Source of the DNA: Bacillus sp. ISL-34 | GTDB taxonomy: Bacteria; Bacillota; Bacilli; Bacillales; DSM-1321 | Assembly (NCBI RefSeq): GCF_018613325.1 | Contig: NZ_JAGGQJ010000027.1 | Coordinates: 1 to 57,294, forward strand | Direction of reading: 5' to 3' | Length of the DNA: 57,294 bases | Shown here: positions 9,088-20,751 of the stretch, in pieces | Layout of the letters: each line of letters begins with the position of its first letter | How positions within the stretch are numbered: the stretch's first letter is position 1 | Notes under the pieces: generated by a model | Database searches by the model: none | Told to the model about the DNA's origin: nothing | What the model saw: only the letters and a program-made list of their open reading frames with translations | Translations under genes and position numbers: made by a program

Positions 9088-9116
9088 GGCTTGGGCCAGT
9101 CCCATAGCCGGTTTTT
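9088..9116 (+). promoter_or_regulatory. Terminator-like hairpin in the metG leader
   Basis: GGCTTGGG pairs with CCCATAGCC (one bulged T) around a 5-nt loop and is followed by GG and five T. It ends only 22 nt before metG. No T-box, S-box or other known riboswitch core is recognisable upstream, so its role as an attenuator is a guess. Confidence 0.4.
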
Positions 9117-9126
9117 CAAAAGATGA

Positions 9127-11100
<1,974 letters not shown>

Positions 11101-11107
11101 ACCGATC

Positions 11108-11151
11108 AAAACATAAAGGTGTTTCATATGAAACATTTTTATGTTTTTTTC
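11108..11151 (+). terminator. metG terminator
   Basis: A long near-perfect inverted repeat: AAACATAAA with TTTATGTTT outside, TGTTTCAT with ATGAAACA inside, joined by G-U pairs, followed by a T run. Confidence 0.85.
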
Positions 11152-11309
11152 TTTATGCTTTTGGAAAAAGTAATTTTATACAGGTTTTGTTTTTGGTGCT
11201 GCATTTATTTGTTGGGCATATAGGGTCCTTTGTAATCTGTTTGTTACCAAATTGTGAAACATAAAACTTTCATTTTTTAATAAAATAGTGCTAGAAAGGA
11301 AGAAAAATA

Positions 11310-12077
11310 ATGTTATTTGATACACATGTACATGTTAATGCGGAACAATTCAACGAGGATCTCGAAGACGTAATAGAAAGAGCTAAGGAAGCAGGAGTCA
11401 ATAATATGGTAGTCGTTGGTTTTGACCGGCCTACTATTATAAGGGCAATGGAGTTAATAGAAGCTTATGATTTCATGTATGCCGCAGTCGGCTGGCATCC
11501 TGTCGATGCTATAGATATGACAGAAGAGGACTTACGATGGATCGAGGAATTATCCAACCATCCAAAGGTTGTGGCCATTGGTGAGATGGGCCTGGATTAT
11601 CATTGGGATAAATCACCGAAAGATGTTCAAATGGAGGTGTTCAGGAAGCAAATCCGATTGGCAAAAAAGGTGGGGCTGCCCATTATCATCCATAATCGGG
11701 AAGCGACCGCGGATATCGTGAACATACTCAAGGAAGAAGAGGCATCAACGGTTGGAGGCATCATGCATTGCTTTAGCGGGAGTGCGGAAACGGCTTTGGA
11801 ATGCATCAATATGAATTTTTATATTTCATTGGGTGGCCCTGTGACCTTCAAGAATGCAAAAAAACCAAAGGAAGTGGCAGCTGCCGTACCTTTAGAACGT
11901 TTACTGATAGAGACCGATTGTCCATACTTGGCTCCCCATCCTTATAGGGGGAAGCGTAATGAACCTTCGTATGTGAAGCTTATTGCTGAACAAATTGCAG
12001 AAATCAAACAACTCACGATAGAGGAAGTTTCCCTGGCAACAACAGAAAATGCCAAGAAATTATTCGGCATTAACTGA
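11310..12077 (+). CDS. tatD: TatD family metal-dependent nuclease
   Basis: 255 residues (B. subtilis YabD is 255). TIM-barrel hydrolase with 3'-5' exonuclease activity on single-stranded DNA or RNA in studied relatives. Metal ligands are visible as H6-x-H8, E in IGEMGLDYH, H in IIHNREA, H in MHCFSG and D in IETDCPYLAP. GAAAGGAAG precedes ATG 11310. It stands alone between metG and yabE, as in B. subtilis. Confidence 0.93.
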   Translation: MLFDTHVHVNAEQFNEDLEDVIERAKEAGVNNMVVVGFDRPTIIRAMELIEAYDFMYAAVGWHPVDAIDMTEEDLRWIEELSNHPKVVAIGEMGLDYHWDKSPKDVQMEVFRKQIRLAKKVGLPIIIHNREATADIVNILKEEEASTVGGIMHCFSGSAETALECINMNFYISLGGPVTFKNAKKPKEVAAAVPLERLLIETDCPYLAPHPYRGKRNEPSYVKLIAEQIAEIKQLTIEEVSLATTENAKKLFGIN

Positions 12078-12247
12078 CATTTTTTTTTACAATATCTCCC
12101 GGGGTTCGCTAGCTGAAATCGCACTTTTTTAATGTTTCAACAAATCTCACTCCAACTATAGGCTTATTATGTCGAGAAGTCGCCCTTTCCTTTTCAATTT
12201 GGAATATGCATAATAGGTAGTAATTTCCTGAATGAGAAGTGAATGGG

Positions 12248-12277
12248 TTGACAGCTTGATAACTAAGTCTATATAAT
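12248..12277 (+). promoter_or_regulatory. yabE sigma-A promoter
   Basis: Consensus TTGACA and TATAAT with an 18-nt spacer. The start would be near 12284, so the transcript begins at or inside the purine-rich block preceding yabE. Confidence 0.75.
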
Positions 12278-12317
12278 CACCGGGAGGAAGGAGGAGTTTT
12301 TCATTCTATTAAAAACT

Positions 12318-13511
12318 ATGAAAAACCTTATTCCCAAACCTTTTGGGAAGAAGAGAATGGCAATTGCCATTTGCAGTGCTATTCTTGTTTCTACAGCATT
12401 GGGAATACTAATATATCAAGGAACAAAGGATACAGTAACAATCATGCTAGACGGAAAAAAAGAGGTAGTGCGTACACACGCGGCTACTGTAAATGATATG
12501 TTGGAAGATTTAGAGATTACCGTTCAAGCCGCAGACTATGTCCATCCTTCAAGAGCCACAAAGGTTGATGATGATTTAGAGGTGGTTTGGGAGCCTGCAC
12601 AAAAAATCGTAATGGTACAGGATGGTAAGACGGAGGAAGTTTGGTCCACTGCCGATACGGTAGATGAACTTTTAAAAGACCAAGATCTTAGTGTGAAGGA
12701 ACAGGATAAGATCACCCCTTCAAAAAATACGAAGCTGAAAGCGAATATGGAAGTTGCCATAGACAAAGCCTTTTCACTGAAATTAGTGGTAGGCGGAGAC
12801 GAAAAGCAGGTATGGTCAACTTCGACTACTGTCGCTGACTTTTTAAAGCAACAAGGGGTAAAACTCAATGATTTGGATCGAGTTGAGCCAGAATTAACCG
12901 AAAAAGTTGAAGCTGAGAATACGGTAAACGTAGTTCGAATTGAAAAAGTCACCGATGTAGTGGAAGAACCAGTTGACTTTGCTGTCATAACAAAAAAAGA
13001 TGACTCTTTATCAAAAGGGAAAGAGAAAATTGTCAAAGAAGGAAAAGACGGACTCATTTCCAAGAAATATGAGGTTGTTAAAGAAAATGGCAAAGAGGTC
13101 AAAAGAGAATTACTTTCAGAAAAAGTAGTTAATAAAAAGCAGGATAAAGTTGTAACGGTCGGAACTCGAACGACGGTTGCCCAGGCATCACGCGGAGTAA
13201 CTAACGTTAGTTCTTCAAGTGGAAAAGAAATATACGTATCATCAACAGCTTATACTGCCAGTTGTAAGGGCTGTTCCGGTGTCACGTCTACAGGCGTAGA
13301 TCTTAAGAGTAATCCGGGTGCGAAGATCATTGCTGTCGATCCAAGCGTAATTCCTATGGGGTCGAAAGTATATGTAGATGGATACGGCTATGCTGTAGCT
13401 GCTGACAAAGGCGGAGCAATAAAGGGAAATAGGATTGACGTCTTCTTTTCCTCAAAAAATGATGCCTATCGTTGGGGTGTAAAGAGAGTAAAGGTTCGCG
13501 TATTGGACTAA
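12318..13511 (+). CDS. yabE: Cell-wall protein YabE (DUF348, G5, 3D domains)
   Basis: 397 residues; B. subtilis YabE is about 437. An N-terminal membrane anchor or signal (residues about 14-33) is followed by three DUF348 repeats (about 40-200), a G5 domain (about 205-290) and a C-terminal 3D domain with three conserved Asp (STAYTASCKGC..., VDPSVIPMGS, ADKGGAIKGNRID). Resembles Rpf/Sps-type lytic enzymes, so a role in peptidoglycan turnover outside the membrane is likely. Start is unclear: ATG 12318 is 21 nt from AAGGAGGAG, whereas an in-frame ATT at 12303 has good spacing. Confidence 0.88.
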   Translation: MKNLIPKPFGKKRMAIAICSAILVSTALGILIYQGTKDTVTIMLDGKKEVVRTHAATVNDMLEDLEITVQAADYVHPSRATKVDDDLEVVWEPAQKIVMVQDGKTEEVWSTADTVDELLKDQDLSVKEQDKITPSKNTKLKANMEVAIDKAFSLKLVVGGDEKQVWSTSTTVADFLKQQGVKLNDLDRVEPELTEKVEAENTVNVVRIEKVTDVVEEPVDFAVITKKDDSLSKGKEKIVKEGKDGLISKKYEVVKENGKEVKRELLSEKVVNKKQDKVVTVGTRTTVAQASRGVTNVSSSSGKEIYVSSTAYTASCKGCSGVTSTGVDLKSNPGAKIIAVDPSVIPMGSKVYVDGYGYAVAADKGGAIKGNRIDVFFSSKNDAYRWGVKRVKVRVLD

Positions 13512-13525
13512 TAAGGTTTCTCTCG

Positions 13526-13553
13526 CAGGAGATGAATTCGTCTCCTGTTTTTT
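13526..13553 (+). terminator. yabE terminator
   Basis: Perfect CAGGAGA/TCTCCTG stem with an 8-nt loop, followed by six T, 15 nt after yabE. Confidence 0.88.
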
Positions 13554-13762
13554 GCGTTTTATTTTCCATTTGTTGAAAAACCCTATGTAAAACTGTTTTA
13601 ATAAGATAGACGTCTCACTATTCCATAAGATTTCAATTTATGCGTGTAAGCTTTCATAAATGATCTTGACTGATTCTCTATCCAGAAAAATTTTACGGGG
13701 GACCGGTAACGTTTATCCAAGAGCCAATCAAAGCGCTTGCGCTTTTCTGTATGGAGGAAACC

Positions 13763-15197
<1,435 letters not shown>

Positions 15198-15215
15198 AGA
15201 TAATGTGAAAGATTC

Positions 15216-15253
15216 AAGTCGGAATGGGGTCACTCCCAGCTTCCGGCTTTTTT
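15216..15253 (+). terminator. rsmA terminator
   Basis: AAGTCGGAA pairs with TTCCGGCTT (G-U allowed), with an inner GGG/CCC pairing, followed by six T. Confidence 0.82.
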
Positions 15254-15315
15254 CATTTTGAAATCGGACTGCCATGATGTAACGTACCCGAAAATGTATT
15301 CAATCCCCACCTTTC

Positions 15316-15343
15316 ACCATTCAAGAATGGTTCGCATAACTTA
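15316..15343 (+). promoter_or_regulatory. Candidate sigma-K promoter of yabG
   Basis: ACC, a 16-nt spacer, then CATAACTTA, which fits the sigma-K -10 pattern CATAnnnTA. yabG is a sigma-K gene in B. subtilis. The weak -35 leaves some doubt. Confidence 0.55.
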
Positions 15344-15398
15344 AGAATGAAAATAAACTAGGGCGGGCTGAAAATAAGTCTTCTCATGGGGTGGGGCC

Positions 15399-16277
15399 AT
15401 GAATATTCAAATAAACGATATTGTTGGTCGGGTTTCTTATAAATGCGACGTGTTGTTCCGGGTAATCGATATCCGTGATATTGACGGAAGGCGTGAAGCT
15501 ATTCTTTATGGCGAAGATATCCGATTGATTGCAGATGCACCTTTTCAAGATTTAATGATCATTAATGATAATGAAAGAAATGATCGACAAAGGTCGAATG
15601 AGGTACTTCAAGAACAATCTTACCGCTTATTAACACAAGATCTAGAGCTGCAACAACAAAAAAATGGCTATCAATCGAGTAATGGCTATCGGTATAGCGG
15701 TGAATACTTTCAGATACCAGGGAGGGTCCTCCATGTTGATGGGGACGCATCTTACTTAAAGAAATGCATGGATCTATATCAGAAATTCGGTATACCGGTC
15801 AATGGCATCTATTGCAATGAAAAGGAAATGCCCCAAAGAATCGGGGGTTTGTTGGACCATTATCGGCCGGACATTCTTGTTGTCACCGGTCATGATGCCT
15901 ATTCAAAATCAAAAGGACCGATGTCCGATATCAATGCCTACCGTCACTCAAAGGATTTTGTACAGACAGTTAGAGAAGCGCGAAGGAGGGTTTCTCATTT
16001 AGACCAACTGATTATATTTGCCGGGGCTTGTCAATCGCATTTTGAATCGCTAATCCAAGCGGGGGCAAATTTTGCAAGTTCTCCTTCCCGTGTTAATATA
16101 CATGCTCTTGATCCGGTATATATCGTTGGAAAGATAAGCTTTACGCCATTTTCCGATCATATTCATGTATGGGATGTCCTTCGGAATACTTTAACGGGAG
16201 AAAAGGGGTTGGGAGGAATTGAGACAAAAGGGGTGTTACGGACCGGGTTGCCTTTCAAGCCATTTCAGGAAGAATGA
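15399..16277 (+). CDS. yabG: Sporulation-specific protease YabG
   Basis: 292 residues (290 in B. subtilis). Cysteine-type protease of the mother cell that trims spore coat proteins such as SpoIVA, SafA and YeeK. Conserved blocks include VDGDASYLKKC, DILVVTGHDAYSK and IIFAGACQSHFES; the His and Cys of the last two probably form the active site. No signal peptide. ATG 15399 follows GGGGTGGGG. Monocistronic between rsmA and veg, with a sigma-K-like promoter upstream. Confidence 0.94.
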   Translation: MNIQINDIVGRVSYKCDVLFRVIDIRDIDGRREAILYGEDIRLIADAPFQDLMIINDNERNDRQRSNEVLQEQSYRLLTQDLELQQQKNGYQSSNGYRYSGEYFQIPGRVLHVDGDASYLKKCMDLYQKFGIPVNGIYCNEKEMPQRIGGLLDHYRPDILVVTGHDAYSKSKGPMSDINAYRHSKDFVQTVREARRRVSHLDQLIIFAGACQSHFESLIQAGANFASSPSRVNIHALDPVYIVGKISFTPFSDHIHVWDVLRNTLTGEKGLGGIETKGVLRTGLPFKPFQEE

Positions 16278-16280
16278 ACG

Positions 16281-16312
16281 AGCTGCATTTTGAAAGAATG
16301 CAGCTTGCTTTT
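16281..16312 (+). terminator. yabG terminator
   Basis: Perfect AGCTGCATT/AATGCAGCT stem with a 6-7-nt loop, then TGCTTTT. The following 180 bp are AT-rich and hold an A/T-only hairpin near 16340-16360 but no gene. Confidence 0.75.
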
Positions 16313-16497
16313 GGTAGGGAAGAATTCGGATATTCTCGCAAAAAAACGGGTTTTTTGCTTGTTAATGGCACTAAGTAATAATTTAACTACGAAAATTCGG
16401 TTTAATAAATAATGAAATAGTTCGTTTACATAATTTTTCATTTCCCAGGATATAATAAAATTGTTCGCGATTTTGCCGAATTTCAAATAAAAATATA

Positions 16498-16526
16498 TTG
16501 ACTACATTTTTAAGTGCTGATATAAT
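16498..16526 (+). promoter_or_regulatory. Strong veg promoter
   Basis: TTGACT, 17 nt, TATAAT, preceded by an A/T-rich tract that could act as an UP element. This parallels the very strong B. subtilis veg promoter. Confidence 0.88.
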
Positions 16527-16590
16527 TTATTATTTTGTTTGCGTATATTTGTGAATTGTGATATACTTAACTTAGTGAGGTGGACCGAAA

Positions 16591-16842
16591 ATGCCAAAAA
16601 CTCTAGCTGATATTAAAACTGCACTTGATTCAAACCTAGGTAAAAGATTGCTCTTAAAAGCAAACGGTGGAAGAAGAAAGACTGTAGAACGATTTGGAAC
16701 TTTGGCGGAAACTTATCCGGCTGTTTTTGTAATTGAGCTCGACCAAGATGAAAATGCGTTTGAAAGAGTATCTTACAGCTATGCGGATGTTTTAACGGAA
16801 ACCGTAGAACTAACATTTTTAAACAAACAACAAGAGATTTAA
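16591..16842 (+). CDS. veg: Veg protein
   Basis: 83 residues (86 in B. subtilis). Small, highly expressed protein, reported to promote biofilm matrix gene expression through SinR; mechanism not settled. The family signature [13 protein letters not shown]...[14 protein letters not shown] is intact. Strong AGTGAGGTGG site before ATG 16591. Monocistronic between a very strong promoter and a terminator. Confidence 0.95.
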   Translation: MPKTLADIKTALDSNLGKRLLLKANGGRRKTVERFGTLAETYPAVFVIELDQDENAFERVSYSYADVLTETVELTFLNKQQEI

Positions 16843-16852
16843 CTTAGACGAG

Positions 16853-16881
16853 GCAGCGAACAACTATGTTTGCTGCTTTTT
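16853..16881 (+). terminator. veg terminator
   Basis: GCAGCGAACA pairs with TGTTTGCTGC (one G-U), 4-nt loop, then five T; 11 nt after the veg stop. Confidence 0.88.
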
Positions 16882-16993
16882 GTTTTGTATAAAATACCCT
16901 GTGGGCCCCAATAAAGGCTTAAAAAGGATGTAATGAAATAGCGTATGATGCAAACACTAGGCATGTGACGGCATGTGAAAGGGGTTGCTTCGC

Positions 16994-17170
16994 TTGAGCA
17001 GGAAAAAAGGGATTATGTCAAATGATCTTAAAGAGGAATTGGCTAAAGAACTTGGATTTTACGATGTTGTCCAGAAAGAAGGCTGGGGAGGAATCCGGGC
17101 CAGGGACGCAGGGAACATGGTAAAACTTGCTATCGAAAAAGCACAACGTCAATTGGTGAACAAGGAGTAA
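16994..17170 (+). CDS. sspF: Small acid-soluble spore protein SspF (alpha/beta-type minor)
   Basis: 58 residues; B. subtilis SspF has 61. DNA-protecting alpha/beta-type SASP relative made in the forespore. [19 protein letters not shown] aligns without gaps to the B. subtilis N-terminus, and [15 protein letters not shown] is the conserved core. TTG 16994 is chosen: AAAGGGG at 16978-16984 is 9 nt away, while TTG 16985 touches it. No convincing sigma-G promoter was found; a GCGTA-n16-CATGTGA match is weak. Confidence 0.93.
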   Translation: MSRKKGIMSNDLKEELAKELGFYDVVQKEGWGGIRARDAGNMVKLAIEKAQRQLVNKE

Positions 17171-17212
17171 GATAAAACACTTAATTGTATCATGCCGTCA
17201 TGTTGAAAGTAG

Positions 17213-17283
17213 CCGGACTCTTTATACAATGTATAGCTATATTCATTTTTGCTTACATTGTAGTTAAGGAGTCTGGTTTTTTT
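17213..17283 (+). terminator. sspF terminator, long imperfect hairpin
   Basis: CCGGACTC...ACAATGTA pairs with TACATTGT...GAGTCTGG across about 20 positions, then seven T. The next 210 bp up to ispE hold no gene or clear promoter that I can support. Confidence 0.8.
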
Positions 17284-17493
17284 ATGTATCGGTGAATGCT
17301 ATATGGATATGTAGCAAGTCTTTTGGGATGAAGGAAGTGGCTGCTCTCCCATGTACCTACATGTGTCTATTCTCCTCTAAAGGCCAATCTTCGCTTCCTT
17401 ACATTGAAATTACGATGAAAAAACCTTTAGAATATAAACAAATATGATAGAATAGGACAAGAACTTTTAAGAACGTTAAAGTAGGTGGACATA

Positions 17494-18363
17494 TTGAAGC
17501 TTATGGAAAAAGCCCCGGCTAAAATTAATTTGGCTTTGGATGTGCTTTTCAAACGGCCTGATGGGTATCATGAGGTGGAAATGATCATGACGACAGTCGA
17601 CCTTGCCGATAGAATTGAACTAAAGGAAATAAAGGGAAATCATATTCAGATTCTATCCCATAATCGATTTGTTCCGGATGATCATCGGAATTTAGCTTAT
17701 CAAGCCGCATTTATTCTAAAGGAACGTTTTGGGATCAATAAAGGTGTTTCTATAACAATAGAGAAAAATATACCTGTAGCAGCAGGACTTGCTGGTGGAA
17801 GCAGTGATGCCGCAGCTACCCTGAGAGGCTTAAATAGACTGTGGAAGCTTGGTCTTTCCATGGATGAACTTGCGGAAATAGGAGCTGAAATTGGCTCTGA
17901 TGTTTCATTTTGTGTATATGGAGGTACGGCATTGGCAAGAGGGCGCGGGGAAAAAATCACGCATCTTCCTGCACCGCCAAAATGCTGGGTCATCTTGGCC
18001 AAACCGACGATCGGCGTTTCGACTGCTGATATATACAAAAGGCTCCAAACTTCAAAAATGGAGCATCCTGATGTACCTGGGATGATTTCGGCTATTATGG
18101 AGAACAATTATCACGCTGTATGTGATGGGTTGGGCAATGTTCTGGAACAGGTGACATTGCAGTTATACCCAGAGGTTGCGAACATTAAAGATCAAATGAA
18201 GACATTTGGTGCAGATTCGGTCTTGATGAGCGGAAGCGGTCCGACCGTTTTTGGTTTGGTGGAACATGATTCGCGCATGCAAAGAATTTATAATGGACTT
18301 CGCGGATTTTGTGATCAAGTCTATGCGGTCCGTTTACTTGGTGATCGAAACAATCTTGAATAG
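17494..18363 (+). CDS. ispE: 4-diphosphocytidyl-2-C-methyl-D-erythritol kinase
   Basis: 289 residues, identical in length to B. subtilis IspE. Phosphorylates CDP-methylerythritol in the MEP isoprenoid pathway. GHMP-kinase fold: N-terminal [15 protein letters not shown] loop [17 protein letters not shown] and C-terminal [15 protein letters not shown] 17494 gives [12 protein letters not shown], aligning with [12 protein letters not shown]; the longer GTG 17485 frame would start inside the AGGTGG site. purR follows after 61 nt. Confidence 0.96.
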   Translation: MKLMEKAPAKINLALDVLFKRPDGYHEVEMIMTTVDLADRIELKEIKGNHIQILSHNRFVPDDHRNLAYQAAFILKERFGINKGVSITIEKNIPVAAGLAGGSSDAAATLRGLNRLWKLGLSMDELAEIGAEIGSDVSFCVYGGTALARGRGEKITHLPAPPKCWVILAKPTIGVSTADIYKRLQTSKMEHPDVPGMISAIMENNYHAVCDGLGNVLEQVTLQLYPEVANIKDQMKTFGADSVLMSGSGPTVFGLVEHDSRMQRIYNGLRGFCDQVYAVRLLGDRNNLE

Positions 18364-18424
18364 AAACGTACATTAGTGGTATAGTTGCTATATAATATTC
18401 GGAATTCACAAAGGGGGTGTCTCA

Positions 18425-19249
18425 ATGAAATTTCGTCGCAGCGAGAGGCTAGTCGATATGACCAATTATTTATTAGAACATCCGGGGGAACTTGTTTCGC
18501 TGACTTATTTTGCTGAAAGGTATAGTTCGGCAAAGTCCTCGATCAGTGAAGATTTGACGATCATCAAAGATACCTTTGAACAGCGCGGGATAGGATCTTT
18601 AACAACCGTTCCAGGTGCGGCCGGTGGAGTGAAATATATTGTTTCCATCAAGGAAGAAGAAGCCAATGCCTTCATTGACGGATTATGCGATACGATCGCC
18701 AGTCCCGAAAGGTTGCTTCCTGGCGGTTATCTATATATGACAGACATATTAGGACATCCGCAAACCGTGAATAAGGTTGGAAGGATAATCGCTTCAATGT
18801 ATGCCAAGAAAAATGTCTCAGTCATCATGACAATGGCAACCAAAGGGATATCATTAGCATACGCCGTGGCAAATTATTTGAATGTTCCAGTTGTCATTGT
18901 AAGAAGGAATAATAAAGTAACGGAAGGTTCTACAGTGAGCATCAATTATGTTTCTGGCTCTTCAAAGAGGATTCAGACTATGGTACTCTCTAAGAGAAGC
19001 TTGGTTGAGGGTTCGAATGTATTAATTGTAGACGATTTCATGAAGGCTGGGGGTACCATTAACGGTATGGTCAGTCTATTGGATGAATTTAAGGCAACAG
19101 TTGCCGGAATTGCGGTGCTGGTCGAATCCGAACATACGGAGGAGTGCCTTGTCGAGGACTATGTTTCATTAATCAAGTTGACGCAGGTGGTTGAAAGAGA
19201 CAAGAAAATCAATGTCAGCCGAGGGAATTATTTTACGAAAAAGGAATAG
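18425..19249 (+). CDS. purR: Purine operon repressor PurR
   Basis: 274 residues (285 in B. subtilis). Represses purine synthesis and transport genes; PRPP lifts repression. Winged-helix N-terminal domain (about 1-74) starting [16 protein letters not shown], then a phosphoribosyltransferase-fold domain with the PRPP motif [13 protein letters not shown] near residue 200. AAAGGGGGTG precedes ATG. ridA is 13 nt downstream, the usual pair. Confidence 0.96.
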   Translation: MKFRRSERLVDMTNYLLEHPGELVSLTYFAERYSSAKSSISEDLTIIKDTFEQRGIGSLTTVPGAAGGVKYIVSIKEEEANAFIDGLCDTIASPERLLPGGYLYMTDILGHPQTVNKVGRIIASMYAKKNVSVIMTMATKGISLAYAVANYLNVPVVIVRRNNKVTEGSTVSINYVSGSSKRIQTMVLSKRSLVEGSNVLIVDDFMKAGGTINGMVSLLDEFKATVAGIAVLVESEHTEECLVEDYVSLIKLTQVVERDKKINVSRGNYFTKKE

Positions 19250-19262
19250 GGGGAACCATTTG

Positions 19263-19637
19263 ATGAAAACGATACATACGGATGAAGCACCGGCAGCGAT
19301 CGGACCATATTCACAAGGCGTGATCGTGGATAAGTTATTTTTCAGTTCAGGACAGATCCCACTTACTGCTTCTGGTGAGATGGTGACAGGGAATGTCAAG
19401 GAACAAACACACCAGGTCTTTAAGAATCTCCAAGCTGTATTGAAAGAAGCTGGGGCTTCATTGGAAACTGTCATTAAGGCTACAGTATTCATTAAAAGTA
19501 TGGACGATTTCGGTTCGATTAATGAAATATACGGAGAATATTTTTCTGCCCACAAACCTGCTCGCTCTTGTGTAGAGGTTGCTCGGCTTCCTAAAGATGC
19601 ACTAGTGGAAATAGAAGTAGTAGCGCTCGTTAAATAA
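19263..19637 (+). CDS. ridA: Enamine/imine deaminase RidA (YabJ)
   Basis: 124 residues (125 in B. subtilis YabJ). Trimeric YjgF/UK114-family enzyme that hydrolyses reactive 2-aminoacrylate-type enamines released by PLP enzymes. Visible: GPYSQG, the catalytic Arg in [12 protein letters not shown] and the C-terminal IEVVALVK. The open frame extends 72 nt into purR, but ATG 19263 follows AGGGGGAA and gives family length. Cotranscribed with purR; its terminator overlaps the stop codon. Confidence 0.95.
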   Translation: MKTIHTDEAPAAIGPYSQGVIVDKLFFSSGQIPLTASGEMVTGNVKEQTHQVFKNLQAVLKEAGASLETVIKATVFIKSMDDFGSINEIYGEYFSAHKPARSCVEVARLPKDALVEIEVVALVK

Positions 19638-19653
19638 ACGGGCGTTTTTTTTT
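19624..19653 (+). terminator. purR-ridA terminator overlapping the ridA stop
   Basis: CGCTCGTT/AACGGGCG (one G-U) with a short loop and nine T. The left arm encodes the last residues of RidA. Confidence 0.85.
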
Positions 19654-19757
19654 ATTTTTTAAGGGGAATTCGTAATGGGTAATTTTCTCGTAATAAAGGG
19701 TGATTTTTAGTATTTAAGAAAACTAGGCTGAATTTTCTAAAAAAATTACAGATAATA

Positions 19758-19786
19758 GAAGGAGTTCACGTTTTTTTGTTGAATAT
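19758..19786 (+). promoter_or_regulatory. sigma-H promoter of spoVG
   Basis: GAAGGAGTT, 11 nt, then GTTGAATAT, close to the sigma-H consensus RnAGGAwww-n11/12-RnnGAATww. spoVG is the classic sigma-H gene and AbrB target; the A/T-rich stretch just upstream could hold AbrB. Confidence 0.8.
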
Positions 19787-19830
19787 GTACTTTAAGTTTT
19801 AACAACAACAAAAAGGGATGGTGAGCTTAA

Positions 19831-20127
19831 ATGGAAGTAACTGACGTAAGATTACGCCGTGTGAATACGGATGGTCGTATGAGAGCTATCGCATCAATTA
19901 CACTGGATAATGAATTTGTGGTTCATGATATTCGTGTGATCGACGGAAACAATGGTTTATTTGTAGCTATGCCAAGTAAACGAACTCCAGATGGAGAATT
20001 CCGGGATATCGCTCATCCAATCAATTCCTCGACACGTGGGAAAATTCAAGAAGCTGTCTTGACAGAATATCATCGATTGGGAGAACTTGAAACTGAATTA
20101 GAGGAAGCTGGAGCAGGTGCTTCTTAA
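19831..20127 (+). CDS. spoVG: SpoVG RNA-binding regulator
   Basis: 98 residues (97 in B. subtilis). Small nucleic-acid-binding protein involved in cell-division timing and spore cortex formation. [17 protein letters not shown] and [20 protein letters not shown] are the family's hallmark blocks. AAAGGGATGGTGA precedes ATG 19831. Monocistronic, with a sigma-H promoter and its own terminator. Confidence 0.97.
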   Translation: MEVTDVRLRRVNTDGRMRAIASITLDNEFVVHDIRVIDGNNGLFVAMPSKRTPDGEFRDIAHPINSSTRGKIQEAVLTEYHRLGELETELEEAGAGAS

Positions 20128-20170
20128 AATAACCTTACTTTTACACTTTAAATTTATAATTCGTGCATCT

Positions 20171-20201
20171 AGAGCCTACTTCATAAGTAGTGCTCTTTTT
20201 T
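20171..20201 (+). terminator. spoVG terminator
   Basis: AGAGC-TACTT/AAGTA-GCTCT with a small internal bulge, followed by seven T. Confidence 0.8.
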
Positions 20202-20686
20202 ATTTATTCAAAAACATGTAAGTTTAGAACTTGTCTGCTCATCATACAGACATTTGCTTTAATGAATTGTTAAACCTACGTTGTTTCTTCAAAATTTTAA
20301 GTACCCGTCCTTTTTATTTTTTAAACCTTTTTGATTGAAATTCATGTAAGTGGGATTAAGGGGCTGCCACTTACTCTAGCCATCCAGCTGAAGATGAAAT
20401 GAACCGGTAACCTGATTTCGGAATGGGAGTTAACAAAGGGTGAAGTATGCCCAAATGGCTTGTACATAGGGCATGACGCAATCATGGCGGTGTTTTGGAT
20501 AATGGGAGTGGCTGGTGTTATAAAGGGGAGGAGACATGGTTTCTGTTTCATGCTGTTAATGAAAATGACATCGACCATGATGTGAAATAATGCTCAAAGG
20601 TCCAATAATAACATTTGTAAGGCTGTCGGAAATCGAACTTTTTTCACCTGATCGGTTGACAATTATATGTACTTTTAATTGTTACC
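20202..20686. other. Long intergenic block without a supported gene
   Basis: 485 bp between spoVG and glmU. It contains two hairpins: TGTCTG/CAGACA near 20236-20256 and a perfect GTAAGTGG/CCACTTAC near 20346-20374. From about 20340 to 20590 the base composition is richer in G+C than the flanks, as coding DNA would be. A 78-codon minus-strand frame (20342-20578) and a plus-strand frame reading CPNGLYIGHDAIMAVFW are open there. Neither has a good ribosome site or a family I recognise, so a decayed gene is possible but unproven. Confidence 0.4.
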
Positions 20687-20715
20687 TTGAAAAGAATCAC
20701 TATTTGAGATAATAT
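20687..20715 (+). promoter_or_regulatory. glmU promoter
   Basis: TTGAAA, 17 nt, TAATAT. It lies 36 nt before glmU and should drive glmU-prs. Confidence 0.65.
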
Positions 20716-20751
20716 TTTTAGTGGATAAAAAGGTGAAAATGGAGGCCTGTT

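Noticed and set aside
12536..13102. 188-codon minus-strand frame opposite yabE.
   Set aside because: Low-complexity Ser/Thr/Phe-rich translation typical of the antisense of a Lys/Glu/Val-rich gene; yabE domains prove the plus strand is coding.
16340..16362. GCAAAAAA/TTTTTTGC hairpin between yabG and veg.
   Set aside because: The stem is almost only A-T and is not followed by a separate T run; the yabG terminator is already present upstream.
16941..16968. GCGTA-16-CATGTGA as a sigma-G promoter of sspF.
   Set aside because: Both elements deviate from consensus; too weak to list as a feature.
20342..20578. 78-codon minus-strand frame in the spoVG-glmU gap.
   Set aside because: No ribosome site and an odd, Pro/Ile-rich composition without recognisable domain; reported only as part of an unexplained block.
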